A stretch of 64,000 nt of DNA from Paenibacillus guangzhouensis (lineage in GTDB: Bacteria > Bacillota > Bacilli > Paenibacillales > Paenibacillaceae). The position numbers and the translations under genes were made by a program. Positions 36,179-45,879 of this stretch are shown one piece after another. The DNA is taken from positions 6,111,501-6,175,500 of the forward strand of contig NZ_CP045293.1 of assembly GCF_009363075.1 (NCBI RefSeq), in the 5' to 3' direction. The notes beneath the pieces are model-generated. The model was not told the origin of the DNA. It saw only the letters and a list, made by a program, of their open reading frames with translations, and ran no database searches. Within the stretch, counting starts at the first letter, position 1; each line of letters starts with the position of its first letter.

Positions 36179-37255
36179 TTGAGCTCAAACACCATTTCTA
36201 TTGTCATCGTCGGTTATGGCGGTATGGGAAGTTATCATGCAAAACATTTGATCGCGGGCAATCCGCGCCTGAAAGTGGTAGGAACCTATGATGTGCTGGC
36301 AACTCGCCAGACGGCATCGGAACAGGATGGCTATCCGGCATATGCAAGCTACGAAGCGGTATTGAACGATCCTGCTGTAGACGTCGTTCTGATCGCGACA
36401 CCGAATGATGTGCATAGAGAATTGGCGATCGCGGCCATGAAGCATGGCAAGCATGTGATCTGCGAGAAGCCGGTCACGATCTATGCTTCGGAGTTCGAAG
36501 AAATGATGGCGGTTGCACAAGAGACGGGCCGCGTCTTGATGGTTCACCAGAACCGGCGCTGGGACGAGGACTTCCGTATCATCAAACAAATGTATGACAA
36601 CAGAACGATCGGGGATCTGTTCCAGATCGAATCCCGCGTGCACGGCGCGAACGGCATTCCTGGCGACTGGCGTCACCTGGAAGCGCACGGCGGCGGCATG
36701 CTGCTCGACTGGGGCGTTCACTTATTAGATCAGTTCTTGTTCATGATCGATAGCAAAGTAACGAGTGTATCGAGCCGCCTAAGCTTTATCCTCGGCGATG
36801 AAGTTGATGACGGATTCGATGCGATCCTTGAATTCGAGAATGGCGTAACGGCGATCGTCGAAGTGGGGACGACCAATTTCATTACCCTTCCGCGCTGGTA
36901 TGTGAAAGGAACGGAAGGTACGGCGGTGATCGAAGACTGGTCGCTTAAAGGCCGCGCTGTCGTTCGCAATAATGAAGTGGGCAAAGTCGAACCGAAGCCG
37001 ATCCAAGCCGGCGTGGGTCTGACGAAGACGATGGCTCCGCCATCCGAAGAAGCAACGATCACGACAACGTTGCCAGCCGCTTACGAGCATGCGAGCAGCT
37101 TCTACGATAATTTCGCAGATGTGGTTGAAGGCAAGGCGGAAGCGATCGTGAAAAACCATGAGGTACTGCGCGTGTTGAACTTGATCGAGAACATTTTCAA
37201 GGCAGGTCGTAACCGTGAAGTGATTAAGGACTTCGATACGTACGAGTCGAAATAG
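36179..37255 (+). CDS. Gfo/Idh/MocA family oxidoreductase
   Basis: This 358-residue protein has an N-terminal Rossmann fold with GYGGMGSYHAKHL and the EKPVT motif, where the Lys is catalytic in this family, and a C-terminal alpha/beta domain with HGGGMLLDWGVHLLDQ. Members oxidise sugars or inositols with NAD(P). The start is TTG 36179 after AGAAGGGG. Its place next to a secreted glycosidase and alpha-galactoside genes suggests a sugar substrate. Its last codons are identical to those of the alpha-galactosidase gene 12 kb away. Confidence 0.85.
   Translation: MSSNTISIVIVGYGGMGSYHAKHLIAGNPRLKVVGTYDVLATRQTASEQDGYPAYASYEAVLNDPAVDVVLIATPNDVHRELAIAAMKHGKHVICEKPVTIYASEFEEMMAVAQETGRVLMVHQNRRWDEDFRIIKQMYDNRTIGDLFQIESRVHGANGIPGDWRHLEAHGGGMLLDWGVHLLDQFLFMIDSKVTSVSSRLSFILGDEVDDGFDAILEFENGVTAIVEVGTTNFITLPRWYVKGTEGTAVIEDWSLKGRAVVRNNEVGKVEPKPIQAGVGLTKTMAPPSEEATITTTLPAAYEHASSFYDNFADVVEGKAEAIVKNHEVLRVLNLIENIFKAGRNREVIKDFDTYESK
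37236..37254 (+). repeat. 19-bp sequence shared with the end of the GH36 gene (copy 1)
   Basis: ATACGTACGAGTCGAAATA occurs here and at 49705-49723, in both cases as the final codons of a gene (TYESK-stop). The two host proteins are otherwise unrelated. Confidence 0.8.
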
Positions 37256-37266
37256 GATTCTATCTA

Positions 37267-37294
37267 AAGGGCGCCGACAGGCGTCCTTTTTTTT
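37267..37294 (+). terminator. Terminator after the Gfo/Idh/MocA gene
   Basis: AGG-GCGCC and GGCG-TCCT pair around GACA, followed by eight T. Confidence 0.85.
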
Positions 37295-37391
37295 GCGTGT
37301 TGCACTAGCTGCTCGTATGAAAAACATCCGTTAGTTCTTTGTTCCTATACAGGATTATCCACCTATGGAAGTCAGTTTTGTGTATGTTACC

Positions 37392-37406
37392 GTGAAAGTG
37401 CTTGCA
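37392..37406 (+). promoter_or_regulatory. cre-like site upstream of the secreted glycosidase
   Basis: GTGAAAGTGCTTGCA fits the CcpA cre consensus with two mismatches, about 130 bases upstream of the start codon. Catabolite repression would be expected for a secreted carbohydrase. The rest of the 270-base gap shows no other clear signal. Confidence 0.4.
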
Positions 37407-37528
37407 ATAGAATAGCTTCTGTAAGAACTCATTTTAAGACAGGTTCAGAGATGGAGGTGGGTACGTGTAGAGGACAGCATTGGTGTTTGTGCTACAAGCG
37501 GGATAACTTCATTAAGGAGCTGAGGAGA

Positions 37529-40500
37529 ATGCGTCGTTGTTCATTATGGATTGTCATCATGGCACTCATAGCTGGTAGTTTCGGCTATCAAGGAATGGCT
37601 TCCGCTGCGGCGGAACAGTATGTATTTGAAGCGGAGAGCATGACATTAACGAATTTCTCGACCGATACGGTAACTTATATGAACGATATCAATAATCAGC
37701 CACTCGAGACAGTGACATTGATTCAGGGCGGAGTAGGACAGACAAGTACGGCTAGCACTGTGTTTAACGGGGTATCCGGTAGTTACGATATCATTACCCG
37801 ATATGTTGGGAAGGTTCAGAACGGCGTTGGATATTCGATTGCAATCAATGGCAGCTTGGTTGATCAATGGGGGTCAGCGCAGCGTAACGGCGCCAATGCT
37901 ACGGATCCGCGCAACATCGATAATCATACATCAAGCAAGGTCACGCTTAACGCAGGAGATGTCATCAAGCTGACGGCGATCTCCACCAATGAAGCAGCGC
38001 GTGTAGATAAGTTAACGGTTCAGACATACAAGGGGCCGCCGACAAGCACACTAACACTCGACTCTCCGAACGCAACGTTGAACAATGGATTCGACTGGGC
38101 GAAAAACCGGTCACTGGGGCTCACGTTCTACCCAGGCAATCCGATGCTGGGGCATGAGAGTGAGTGGTGGCGTCTTTCTGATTCCACGCACACGACGATT
38201 GTACCTGGTTATTGGGGAGCGTATTTGAACCGGGAAAGCTTCTACAATCGCGATATTTCGCATCAGTCGGATGCAGGGCACTTGCTCGGCTTAGGCAATG
38301 AAACCTTTAGCATGATGAAGACCTTTGCGGGAGACATCAACCTGCCTGGCCAGAATGGCTGGCCGTTGTGGGCGCATAGCTCCTATGGCGCGATGTACTA
38401 CATGGATGGCACGGGATTCAGAGAGCTGCCATCGCCATTTGATGTCATGCACAAGGCATATCAGCAGTATCTATGGACGGGCGATACGAAGTGGATTAAC
38501 GATCCGGTCTTATCAGCGTACTATGATTCAACCATCGGACCGTTCCTGACCGATCACGGCGTAATCTGGAATGATGCCAATCCGGCGAATGAACAGCCTG
38601 TCGTTAAGATGAAGTCAGGTGAATTCACGTCTACTTATTATGAACATACTCCGCAAGATCCGGCGAACAGACTTGTCTCTGCTGGGGATTCACTTGCATT
38701 GGAATACCAATCGCTGCTAGCGTACTCGCAAATACGGAAGGCGAAAGGTGATACGAACGGCAGCACGCTGTGGAAAAATCGCGCACAGCGACTGAAGGAC
38801 TATTATGAGACACACTGGTATGATGCATCTACCGGTCGGTATATCCGAGGTATCGATGGAAGTGGTCGCTCCAAGAGTGACTGGGGTCAAGAGAACAGCT
38901 TTTTCATGCCGCTGAAAGGGCTTGGCGACTTTGGACCACGAACAAACGCTTATCTAGATTTCATCAGTGATCACGATGACAGCATGAATGTCGAAGCCAC
39001 CACATACATGCCTGAAATGTACTACAATTATAACAGGGCTGCAGAGGGCTGGTTCTGGTTAAAGAAAATTCTGACCGAAAAAGATACATATCCTGAGGTT
39101 GCGTTCACCGCGGTCAGCAACATTATCGTCGGTATGATGGGCGTGCAGCCGAATGCCCCTGAGCATAAAGTCGCCACGATTTCGCGTCTGACGAATGAAG
39201 TACCTTGGGTAGAGGTGAACCATGTCCAAGTAGGCGACAATGATTTGAACATTAAGCATAATGGAGTAACCAACTCTACACTAACGAATAATTCAGGTGG
39301 CACTATTACTTGGGAAGCGCAATTCTATGGGACCCATCCTACAATTTATATTAACGGCGCAGCACATCCATCGCAGACGAAATCTCTCTACGGTCAGACG
39401 ATATCCTACGTCGATGTTCAGGTGAATAACAGCGAAGAAGTTCATGTTGGTCCGCAGATCGTCGATTACACGCCTCCGACGGCGCCAACGAATCTGACCG
39501 TAAGCAATGTAACGCAAAACAGCGCGCAGCTGAATTGGACGGCATCCACAGACGATGTAGGCGTCACCGCGTATGATATCTATAGCGGCTCAACGGTCAT
39601 CGGAAGCACGACGTCAACCAACTATAAGGCGACGGGGCTTGCGGCAGACGGAGCCACCTATACTTTTACGGTCAAAGCGAAGGATGCAGCGGGCAATGTC
39701 TCTGCTGCCAGCAATGCTGTTCAGGTCACGACACCGATTTTGCCGCAGGTTTATTTGACCGATTTGAACTGGGTATCTGCAACCGCAGGCTGGGGGACGG
39801 TGCAGAAAGATAAGAGCATAGGGGAAAATACGATCACCTTGAACGGAAAAACCTATGCCAAAGGCATTGGAACGCATGCCGCAAGTCATATCACCTACAA
39901 CCTAAATGGACAGTACGCAAGATTTACTTCCGATGTAGGCGTTGACGATGAGAGTACGGTCGGAGGGACAGTCGTGTTCCAGGTATGGGGGGATGGCAAC
40001 AAGTTATTCGACAGCCAGACGATGACGTGGGCAAGTCAGACCCAATCCATTGATATTAGTGTTGCAGGAGTCAACCAATTGCAGCTTACGGTAACGGATG
40101 CTGGCGACGGGATTAGTCACGACCATGCTGACTGGGCTGATGCTCAGCTATTCCGAGGCAGTTCCGATACACAGGCACCGACAGTGCCAACGAATCTTGC
40201 TGCAAGCAATATCACGGAGAATAGTGTGCAGCTGAGCTGGACAGCATCTACCGACAATGTAGGTGTAACGGGATATGATATTTACAATGGGTCCACTTTG
40301 GCGGGGACATCTACGACGACGAGCTTTTCGATAACAGGACTTACGGCAGGAACAGCTTATACGTTTACGGTCAAAGCGAAGGATGCAGCTGATAACAGCT
40401 CAGCAGCTAGCCATGCGGTGAATATAACGACGCAGAGCGCGCAGCAGGGTCCGGTATATTTGAGCGATCTCGCTTGGGTATCCGCAACGGCAGGCTGGGG

Positions 40501-40861
40501 AGCGGTGCAGAAGGATAAGAGCGTAGACGGAAATCCGATCACCCTGAATGGACAGATCTATGCCAAAGGACTCGGAACCCATGCGGCCAGCAGCATCACG
40601 TATAACTTAAACGGACAATATACAAGGTTCCAATCGGATATTGGCATTGATCATGAAGTGAGCGCGAATGCAACCGTCGTATTTCAAGTCTGGGCTGACG
40701 GCAACAAAATCTATGATAGTCAGACGATGACGCCGGCAAGTCAGATCCAATCCATTGATGTGAGCGTGGCAGGAGTCAATCAATTGGTACTCACGGTAGA
40801 GGATGGCGGAGATGGCATCAATAGCGACCATGCGGATTGGGCGAATGCAAGGCTGCAATAG
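37529..40861 (+). CDS. Secreted multi-domain glycosidase with FN3 and NPCBM modules
   Basis: This 1110-residue protein has a signal peptide (residues 1-26, ending ASA), a beta-rich carbohydrate-binding-type domain (about 30-165), a large domain (about 180-640) resembling six-hairpin glycosidases, and two repeats of FN3 (about 650-736 and 884-969) plus NPCBM (about 740-875 and 974-1110). NPCBM modules bind galactose-containing glycans in known cases. I cannot name the GH family or the catalytic residues. No LPXTG or SLH anchor is seen. The start ATG 37529 follows AAGGAGCTGAGGAGA. It is next to an alpha-galactoside importer and GH36 enzyme, so its substrate may be a galactose-rich polysaccharide. 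Confidence 0.75.
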   Translation: MRRCSLWIVIMALIAGSFGYQGMASAAAEQYVFEAESMTLTNFSTDTVTYMNDINNQPLETVTLIQGGVGQTSTASTVFNGVSGSYDIITRYVGKVQNGVGYSIAINGSLVDQWGSAQRNGANATDPRNIDNHTSSKVTLNAGDVIKLTAISTNEAARVDKLTVQTYKGPPTSTLTLDSPNATLNNGFDWAKNRSLGLTFYPGNPMLGHESEWWRLSDSTHTTIVPGYWGAYLNRESFYNRDISHQSDAGHLLGLGNETFSMMKTFAGDINLPGQNGWPLWAHSSYGAMYYMDGTGFRELPSPFDVMHKAYQQYLWTGDTKWINDPVLSAYYDSTIGPFLTDHGVIWNDANPANEQPVVKMKSGEFTSTYYEHTPQDPANRLVSAGDSLALEYQSLLAYSQIRKAKGDTNGSTLWKNRAQRLKDYYETHWYDASTGRYIRGIDGSGRSKSDWGQENSFFMPLKGLGDFGPRTNAYLDFISDHDDSMNVEATTYMPEMYYNYNRAAEGWFWLKKILTEKDTYPEVAFTAVSNIIVGMMGVQPNAPEHKVATISRLTNEVPWVEVNHVQVGDNDLNIKHNGVTNSTLTNNSGGTITWEAQFYGTHPTIYINGAAHPSQTKSLYGQTISYVDVQVNNSEEVHVGPQIVDYTPPTAPTNLTVSNVTQNSAQLNWTASTDDVGVTAYDIYSGSTVIGSTTSTNYKATGLAADGATYTFTVKAKDAAGNVSAASNAVQVTTPILPQVYLTDLNWVSATAGWGTVQKDKSIGENTITLNGKTYAKGIGTHAASHITYNLNGQYARFTSDVGVDDESTVGGTVVFQVWGDGNKLFDSQTMTWASQTQSIDISVAGVNQLQLTVTDAGDGISHDHADWADAQLFRGSSDTQAPTVPTNLAASNITENSVQLSWTASTDNVGVTGYDIYNGSTLAGTSTTTSFSITGLTAGTAYTFTVKAKDAADNSSAASHAVNITTQSAQQGPVYLSDLAWVSATAGWGAVQKDKSVDGNPITLNGQIYAKGLGTHAASSITYNLNGQYTRFQSDIGIDHEVSANATVVFQVWADGNKIYDSQTMTPASQIQSIDVSVAGVNQLVLTVEDGGDGINSDHADWANARLQ
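39665..39690 (+). repeat. Internal repeat in FN3 module 1
   Basis: These 26 bases recur identically at 40364-40389 in FN3 module 2, and the following NPCBM modules are also very similar. This shows a recent duplication of an FN3-NPCBM unit inside the gene. Confidence 0.85.
40364..40389 (+). repeat. Internal repeat in FN3 module 2
   Basis: Second copy of the 26-base identity, 699 bases downstream of the first, which gives a repeat unit of 233 codons. Confidence 0.85.
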
Positions 40862-40875
40862 CATGTTGTAGATAG

Positions 40876-40917
40876 AATAGAGCTCCTCTCTTTCAATTCA
40901 AAGAGAGGAGCTCTATT
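40876..40917. terminator. Perfect 18-bp stem bidirectional terminator
   Basis: AATAGAGCTCCTCTCTTT is followed by six bases and its exact complement. It lies between the convergent glycosidase and response regulator genes and reaches the stop codon of the latter. Confidence 0.9.
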
Positions 40918-42473
40918 TATTTCCTTATCGAATCGCGGTACTCCGAGGGGGTCATGCCCGTCACATTCCGAAAAACACGGCTAAAATAATGCTGATCCGT
41001 ATAGCCGATTATTTCGGATATATCTTTGAAGTCCATCGACGGTTTCGCTTCGATTAACCGCTTGGCTTCTTGAATCCTGAGCGAAATGAGATACTGTAGT
41101 GGAGGAACGCCTTTATATTTCTTGAAAACGCGAATGATATACGATGGATTGAATTGAAATTTATCCGCCAAATGTTCTACGTTGATCGCTTCCGTAAAAT
41201 GGAGCCGAATATATTCCTCTAACAAGATGTAGAGTTCCTCCGCGGAATCCGTTTTCTTGTGAACAGGCAAGTGACGGATGATTAGCCTCAGCATGTTCTC
41301 GTATAAGGCGTCGGTATACTTAGCAGTAGCTGCGATATGGTAAATGCCGGATTCTATCGCGGATACCGTCTGCCTGCTCGGATCATCCAACGCTTCGAAT
41401 AGGAGACGGGTCAATTGAATCAGTGTCTTCTCTAAAGCATGTTGCGTATGCGGGTGCTGCTTCCATTCTTCGAACAGGCGGGATAGTTCCAAGCGAAGTA
41501 GATCGAATTTTCTCTGCTTCACATACATCTCGATCGCGTTGACCGTAATGGGAGCCAAAGGGATGGTGCGGTTCGGCGTTGAGTCGGTGTCGTGGAGCAG
41601 AATGATCGACGATTGGCACGGTATAAGCCCTTTATCGAGTGATCGGCGCAGCCCTTGAGCCGTCTCCCATAATGCTCTCAAAGGTACAGGTTCATGGTGT
41701 GTGCAGAGGGTGACGGGAATTGCTTGCTCCATATAGGCTGTAATTTGATCTTGGATTCCCGTTGCCCGATGGACCGCTGATCCACGCGGAAGATGCTCCG
41801 ATGTCGTAATGAGAAATTTGACGTTATAGCGTTTATCGTCAATGACCCACCATTTTCCCTGGGGTTCCAGCTGAGTTGCCATGAATGGGGCCCAATCTAC
41901 AAGCCCCCATAACTTGTTGATGTACTGCGCATCGATGTCATCTGCGGCGTATCGGTATAGATTGCCAAGACAGACAAGATACAGCATATAGGTCCCATTC
42001 TCCAGCGATGCGGGCACAAATCGGCTGGATTGCAGCCCGTTCAAATCTTGCGTGAGGATGTTCCTCTCTTGCACTTGGTTACGCTGATCGAGTTTGCTTT
42101 TGATCTCATCGAGCGTATCTTGCAGGCTCTCGCCGGTCATCGGTTTCAGCAAATAATCCATGACACCGAGCTTCAGGGCTTGCCGGGCATAGGTGAAATT
42201 ATCATAGCCGCTTAAGATCACGATATGGGTTTCGGGGTACAATTTCTTGACGTGGCGCGTCAATTCAATCCCATCCATCAGCGGCATTTTCACGTCGGTG
42301 AACAGAATATCGGGTTGATGGCGTTTCACAAGCTCCAGCGCGTCTTCGCCGTTCATGGCCGTCGCGATGACCTGGAATCCGGGATCCGTCCGTTCAACCT
42401 TCTCGACAATATGCTCTAGAATAATCTGCTCATCTTCCGCGACCACGACGGTGTATGCATTTGGTCTAAGCAT
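40917..42473 (-). CDS. Response regulator, YesN/AraC type
   Basis: This 518-residue protein has a receiver domain (residues 1-125; phospho-acceptor Asp60 in FTDVKMPLMDG), a long middle region, and a C-terminal AraC-type double helix-turn-helix (about 415-518; IIGYTDQHYFSRVFRNVTGMTPSEYR). ATG 42473 follows GGAGGAGGGA and overlaps the sensor gene by eight bases. It is the partner of the histidine kinase and probably activates the divergent alpha-galactoside operon. Confidence 0.9.
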   Translation of the reverse strand: MLRPNAYTVVVAEDEQIILEHIVEKVERTDPGFQVIATAMNGEDALELVKRHQPDILFTDVKMPLMDGIELTRHVKKLYPETHIVILSGYDNFTYARQALKLGVMDYLLKPMTGESLQDTLDEIKSKLDQRNQVQERNILTQDLNGLQSSRFVPASLENGTYMLYLVCLGNLYRYAADDIDAQYINKLWGLVDWAPFMATQLEPQGKWWVIDDKRYNVKFLITTSEHLPRGSAVHRATGIQDQITAYMEQAIPVTLCTHHEPVPLRALWETAQGLRRSLDKGLIPCQSSIILLHDTDSTPNRTIPLAPITVNAIEMYVKQRKFDLLRLELSRLFEEWKQHPHTQHALEKTLIQLTRLLFEALDDPSRQTVSAIESGIYHIAATAKYTDALYENMLRLIIRHLPVHKKTDSAEELYILLEEYIRLHFTEAINVEHLADKFQFNPSYIIRVFKKYKGVPPLQYLISLRIQEAKRLIEAKPSMDFKDISEIIGYTDQHYFSRVFRNVTGMTPSEYRDSIRK

Positions 42474-44289
42474 CGTTTCCCTCCTCCGAGCGCGGGCCTC
42501 CAATCCGTACCCGGGCTCCATGTTCCGTATTCAATAATTGAAAGACAGCCTTCTCGCCATAGAATACCTTCAAGCGATCATAAATGTTGAGCAGTCCAAT
42601 ATGCGGATCGCTATCCTCCGCGGGTCTTTCGAGTTTATCCATTTTGGCCGACAGATTCATCAATGCTTGTTCATCGAAGCCGATGCCGTTATCCGTGATG
42701 ACCATTTCCCACCCGGCATCAGTTACGGCACCGATCACATAGATATGCCAAGGGGGTCTTGTATCGAAGGCGTGTTTGAAGCAGTTCTCGACGATCGGTT
42801 GGATGATCAGCCTAGGTACCGAAATAGAGTTCATTTCGATCGGGATGTCGATGGTGCAGGTGAAATGGCCGGAATAGCGGGACTTCATCAAGTCCAGATA
42901 TTTTCGGGTATAATCCATCTCTTGCGCAATCGTAACGGGGGCCGACCCATCTACGGCAATATACCGCAGCATACCCGAGAGGTCGCTGCACATTTTGACA
43001 ATGTCATGTTGATGATTGTTGTCAGCCTTGATGCTGATGACTGTCAGCGTGTTGTAGAGAAAATGCGGGTTCATCTGCGCCTGCAAGGCTAACATTCGCG
43101 CTTTGATCTCTTGAGATCTCGCCTCTACGGCTTCACTCAGAGAGGCCTCAAGCCGTTCACACATTTGGATATAGGCCGATTGCAGCTCCTCCAGCTCGTT
43201 GAGACGTGCTCGGGCATCTGGGAAGTTTTTGGGCGGAAGCGTCTGCAAGTTCAGACTGGCAATCGATTTTCGAATCGCTTTTATCGGCGTCGTCAGCCCT
43301 CTAGCCACATAATAAGTCACAATCATCGTCAGCAATAGTGCTGCGATGCCGATGAGAATAATTTGCGTTCGGAATGCTTTGACCGGCTGCAATAAAGCGG
43401 TTTCAGATTCAACCAGCAGAACGGTCAAACCGCTGAATTCGGATCGCGAGTAAGCGACAATTTCGGAAGTCTTCGTTGCTTCGTCCATCTTCGCCTGCAC
43501 CGCAGGCTTGACGATACCGCTCGTGTCGGCTAGCTGACTAACGACGTTCCAATGGGTGTCGGCCTGCTGCTGTGGATTGGACAGTGGGTAGATCAAGACA
43601 CCTTTCTTGTCATACACGTATACTTTGATCGAATGGGAGCTCTGCGCACCCGGGATGGCAACGGACCGATTCACGATATTTTCGAAAATGCTGTAATCTT
43701 GTTGGACTTCGACGATGCTGTCGAGCGGTTCGCCCAGCACTTCCGTAAAAGCTCTGCACAGGGAAAACACGATCGTATTCGACTGATCCCAGTCGTCCTT
43801 ACGCGGCGGAATGATCGTTTTGCGCCCGTCCATCGCGAGTGTTGCATGTACCCAAGGCCTACTTAGAATCGAATCGGGGGATAGCTGCGATACATCGAAG
43901 TTTTTCCCGAATTCGATGTACTTGCCATTCACGCCAAAAATATGAATTTGTTTGAATTGAAAGGGGTAACCGGTAATAGAGAATAAGGTGCTCGATAGAT
44001 TTCTTCGATTATTCAGTTCTTTGGTCGGATTATCTGTGCTCTCAAAAAAATAGGTTCGTAAACTATCGGAAGTAATGACCCGTCCGGCAATGGCATCCAT
44101 TCCGCGAAGCTCGGCGTCAAATTTATCAGAGATGTTGAGCGATAATTGATGAATCGATTCGGAAGCTTTCTGCTCGAGTGCTCGGGAGACATACAAGTAA
44201 AAGGAAGTTGCAAAAATGATGATCAGGAGCGTAATGAGACCGGCATACGCCAAGAACAGCTTGGCTTGAACCGTTTTGAGCCAATTCAT
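42466..44289 (-). CDS. Sensor histidine kinase, YesM type
   Basis: This 607-residue protein has an N-terminal membrane helix (about 10-32), a large extracellular sensor domain, a second helix (about 295-320), HAMP, the His_kinase motif NPHFLYNTLTVIS and a C-terminal ATPase domain with VITDNGIGFDEQ. The layout is that of YesM-type kinases, which sense sugars or oligosaccharides. It is divergent from the binding protein gene 150 bases away and overlaps its response regulator. Confidence 0.9.
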   Translation of the reverse strand: MNWLKTVQAKLFLAYAGLITLLIIIFATSFYLYVSRALEQKASESIHQLSLNISDKFDAELRGMDAIAGRVITSDSLRTYFFESTDNPTKELNNRRNLSSTLFSITGYPFQFKQIHIFGVNGKYIEFGKNFDVSQLSPDSILSRPWVHATLAMDGRKTIIPPRKDDWDQSNTIVFSLCRAFTEVLGEPLDSIVEVQQDYSIFENIVNRSVAIPGAQSSHSIKVYVYDKKGVLIYPLSNPQQQADTHWNVVSQLADTSGIVKPAVQAKMDEATKTSEIVAYSRSEFSGLTVLLVESETALLQPVKAFRTQIILIGIAALLLTMIVTYYVARGLTTPIKAIRKSIASLNLQTLPPKNFPDARARLNELEELQSAYIQMCERLEASLSEAVEARSQEIKARMLALQAQMNPHFLYNTLTVISIKADNNHQHDIVKMCSDLSGMLRYIAVDGSAPVTIAQEMDYTRKYLDLMKSRYSGHFTCTIDIPIEMNSISVPRLIIQPIVENCFKHAFDTRPPWHIYVIGAVTDAGWEMVITDNGIGFDEQALMNLSAKMDKLERPAEDSDPHIGLLNIYDRLKVFYGEKAVFQLLNTEHGARVRIGGPRSEEGNDA

Positions 44290-44439
44290 TCGTTCGTTCC
44301 CCCAAAGGTATCGTCGTGTTCACTATTATCCACATCAATCGGTCATTTTCCTGCATTCCGTTTGTTCTACCGATGTTAAATAATAGGAATGTACCTGTAC
44401 CGTACATTTACACAATAAATAATAAAGGGAGGTTTGTAA

Positions 44440-45771
44440 ATGCGCCATATGAAACCGCTTAAAACATTGGCCGTGACGCTGATATCGCTTCTTAGCATTT
44501 ACGGATTGATAGGTTGCTCCGCGCAACAGGATCAGACAACGGAGGGAGAGAAGAACCAAGAACAGACGGTTACGAAAAAGGATGTTACGATCACGTTCGT
44601 CGGTTCGCAGAACTGGTTGAACAAGGGCTCCAAAATCGATTCGGAGCTAAACGATGCATTTACGCAAGAAACCGGCATTAAAGTGGATATGCAAGTCATC
44701 CCGGACGATCAATATGCGAATGTGTTAAAAACGAAGCTCGCCTCGGGCGAAGCGCCGGATATCTTTATGGTCAGCGCAGGTGTAGGGGCCCAAAAGTTCC
44801 TTCCGGACAAATATTTTGCGGACCTGTCGAATGAGAAGTGGGTATCAAGGTATGTCCCTTATGCCAAAGCGGGCAGCACGATCAATGGCAAGGTGATGGG
44901 CTTCATGACATGGTCGGTCGATGGATGGGGCATGCTCTACAACACGAAAGTCTTCGATCAATATCAGCTAACAGTGCCTAAAACCTTCGAAGAATTTACG
45001 AAAACGATGGATACGCTGAAGGCGAACAATATTACGCCTGTCTTTGAAGTGGGTAAAGAAGCTTGGCACTGGGGCATTTGGTTATCTCAAATGGGGCCAA
45101 TTGCCGAGAAGAATAGTCCTGGCTTGTACGACAAATTAAATACGAACCAGATCAAGTTCGCGGATGTTAAGGAATTTGAGACGTTCTTAACGCAGTTCAA
45201 GGAGATGTTCGACAAAGGTTATTTCGGTAAAAACCCGATGTCGAACACATGGGATTCCGGCTATGAAGCGATGGGGAAAGCCCAAGCGGCAACCTTCCTC
45301 GGCTATACCTCCTATCAGAATGAGGTAGCGGGAAAATTTGCAGCGTCAGGCGCGAACGAGTGGAAGATGTTCCCGATTCCGATGGCTGGCAATAACGTCT
45401 TCTCGCACTCTGCTGGCGGGAACATGCGCGTCGCGTACAAAGACTCCAAAAATTTGAACAGCGTCAAAGCTTATTTCGCTTTCTTGGCGAGACCCGAGAA
45501 TCTGAAAAAGTATTATGAAGCGCGTCCGGATATTCAACCTGCGCCTTCCTTCACGGATGTGCCAGCGAAGCCGTCGGAGAGTGGTAAATCGCTCCTTGAA
45601 AATGCGCCTGGCGGCGATGGTGTGGATATGGAATACGGTGTGCTGTACTGGGATAATACGGCCGTCGGGAAATACATTCAGGATATGATGCTCGGCGGTC
45701 TGACGCCGAAGCAGGTATTGGAATCCATTGATAAAGATAGAGCCAAGTTATTCAATGCAACAGCCAAGTAA
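44440..45771 (+). CDS. ABC importer substrate-binding lipoprotein (family 1)
   Basis: This 443-residue lipoprotein has a lipobox (YGLIGCSA, Cys26-like) and the fold of family 1 sugar-binding proteins, with GSQNWLNKGSKIDSELNDAF and LASGEAPDIFMVSAGV. It captures an oligosaccharide outside the cell and feeds the two permeases downstream. The start ATG follows GGGAGG. No ATPase is encoded here, so a shared MsmX-type ATPase elsewhere is expected. GH36 downstream suggests raffinose-family or other alpha-galactosides. Confidence 0.88.
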   Translation: MRHMKPLKTLAVTLISLLSIYGLIGCSAQQDQTTEGEKNQEQTVTKKDVTITFVGSQNWLNKGSKIDSELNDAFTQETGIKVDMQVIPDDQYANVLKTKLASGEAPDIFMVSAGVGAQKFLPDKYFADLSNEKWVSRYVPYAKAGSTINGKVMGFMTWSVDGWGMLYNTKVFDQYQLTVPKTFEEFTKTMDTLKANNITPVFEVGKEAWHWGIWLSQMGPIAEKNSPGLYDKLNTNQIKFADVKEFETFLTQFKEMFDKGYFGKNPMSNTWDSGYEAMGKAQAATFLGYTSYQNEVAGKFAASGANEWKMFPIPMAGNNVFSHSAGGNMRVAYKDSKNLNSVKAYFAFLARPENLKKYYEARPDIQPAPSFTDVPAKPSESGKSLLENAPGGDGVDMEYGVLYWDNTAVGKYIQDMMLGGLTPKQVLESIDKDRAKLFNATAK

Positions 45772-45787
45772 ATGAAATAGATCCATG

Positions 45788-45828
45788 CGAAGAAGATGTC
45801 CGGCTCATAGCAACCGGACATCCTTCGC
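45788..45828 (+). other. Intraoperonic stem-loop after the binding protein gene
   Basis: GATGTCCGG at 45795-45803 pairs with CCGGACATC at 45814-45822, extended by GCGAA at 45788 with TTCGC at 45824. No T-run follows. Such structures often protect the 3' end of the binding protein mRNA and lower permease expression. Confidence 0.6.
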
Positions 45829-45879
45829 TTATACAGATGGCAGGCCTTGTTCTAACAGAGCACAGAGGGGAGAACCGAC

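Noticed and set aside
37451-37528. Longer N terminus of the secreted glycosidase from 37451
   Set aside because: It would place 26 residues before the signal peptide and lacks a good ribosome binding site, unlike ATG 37529.
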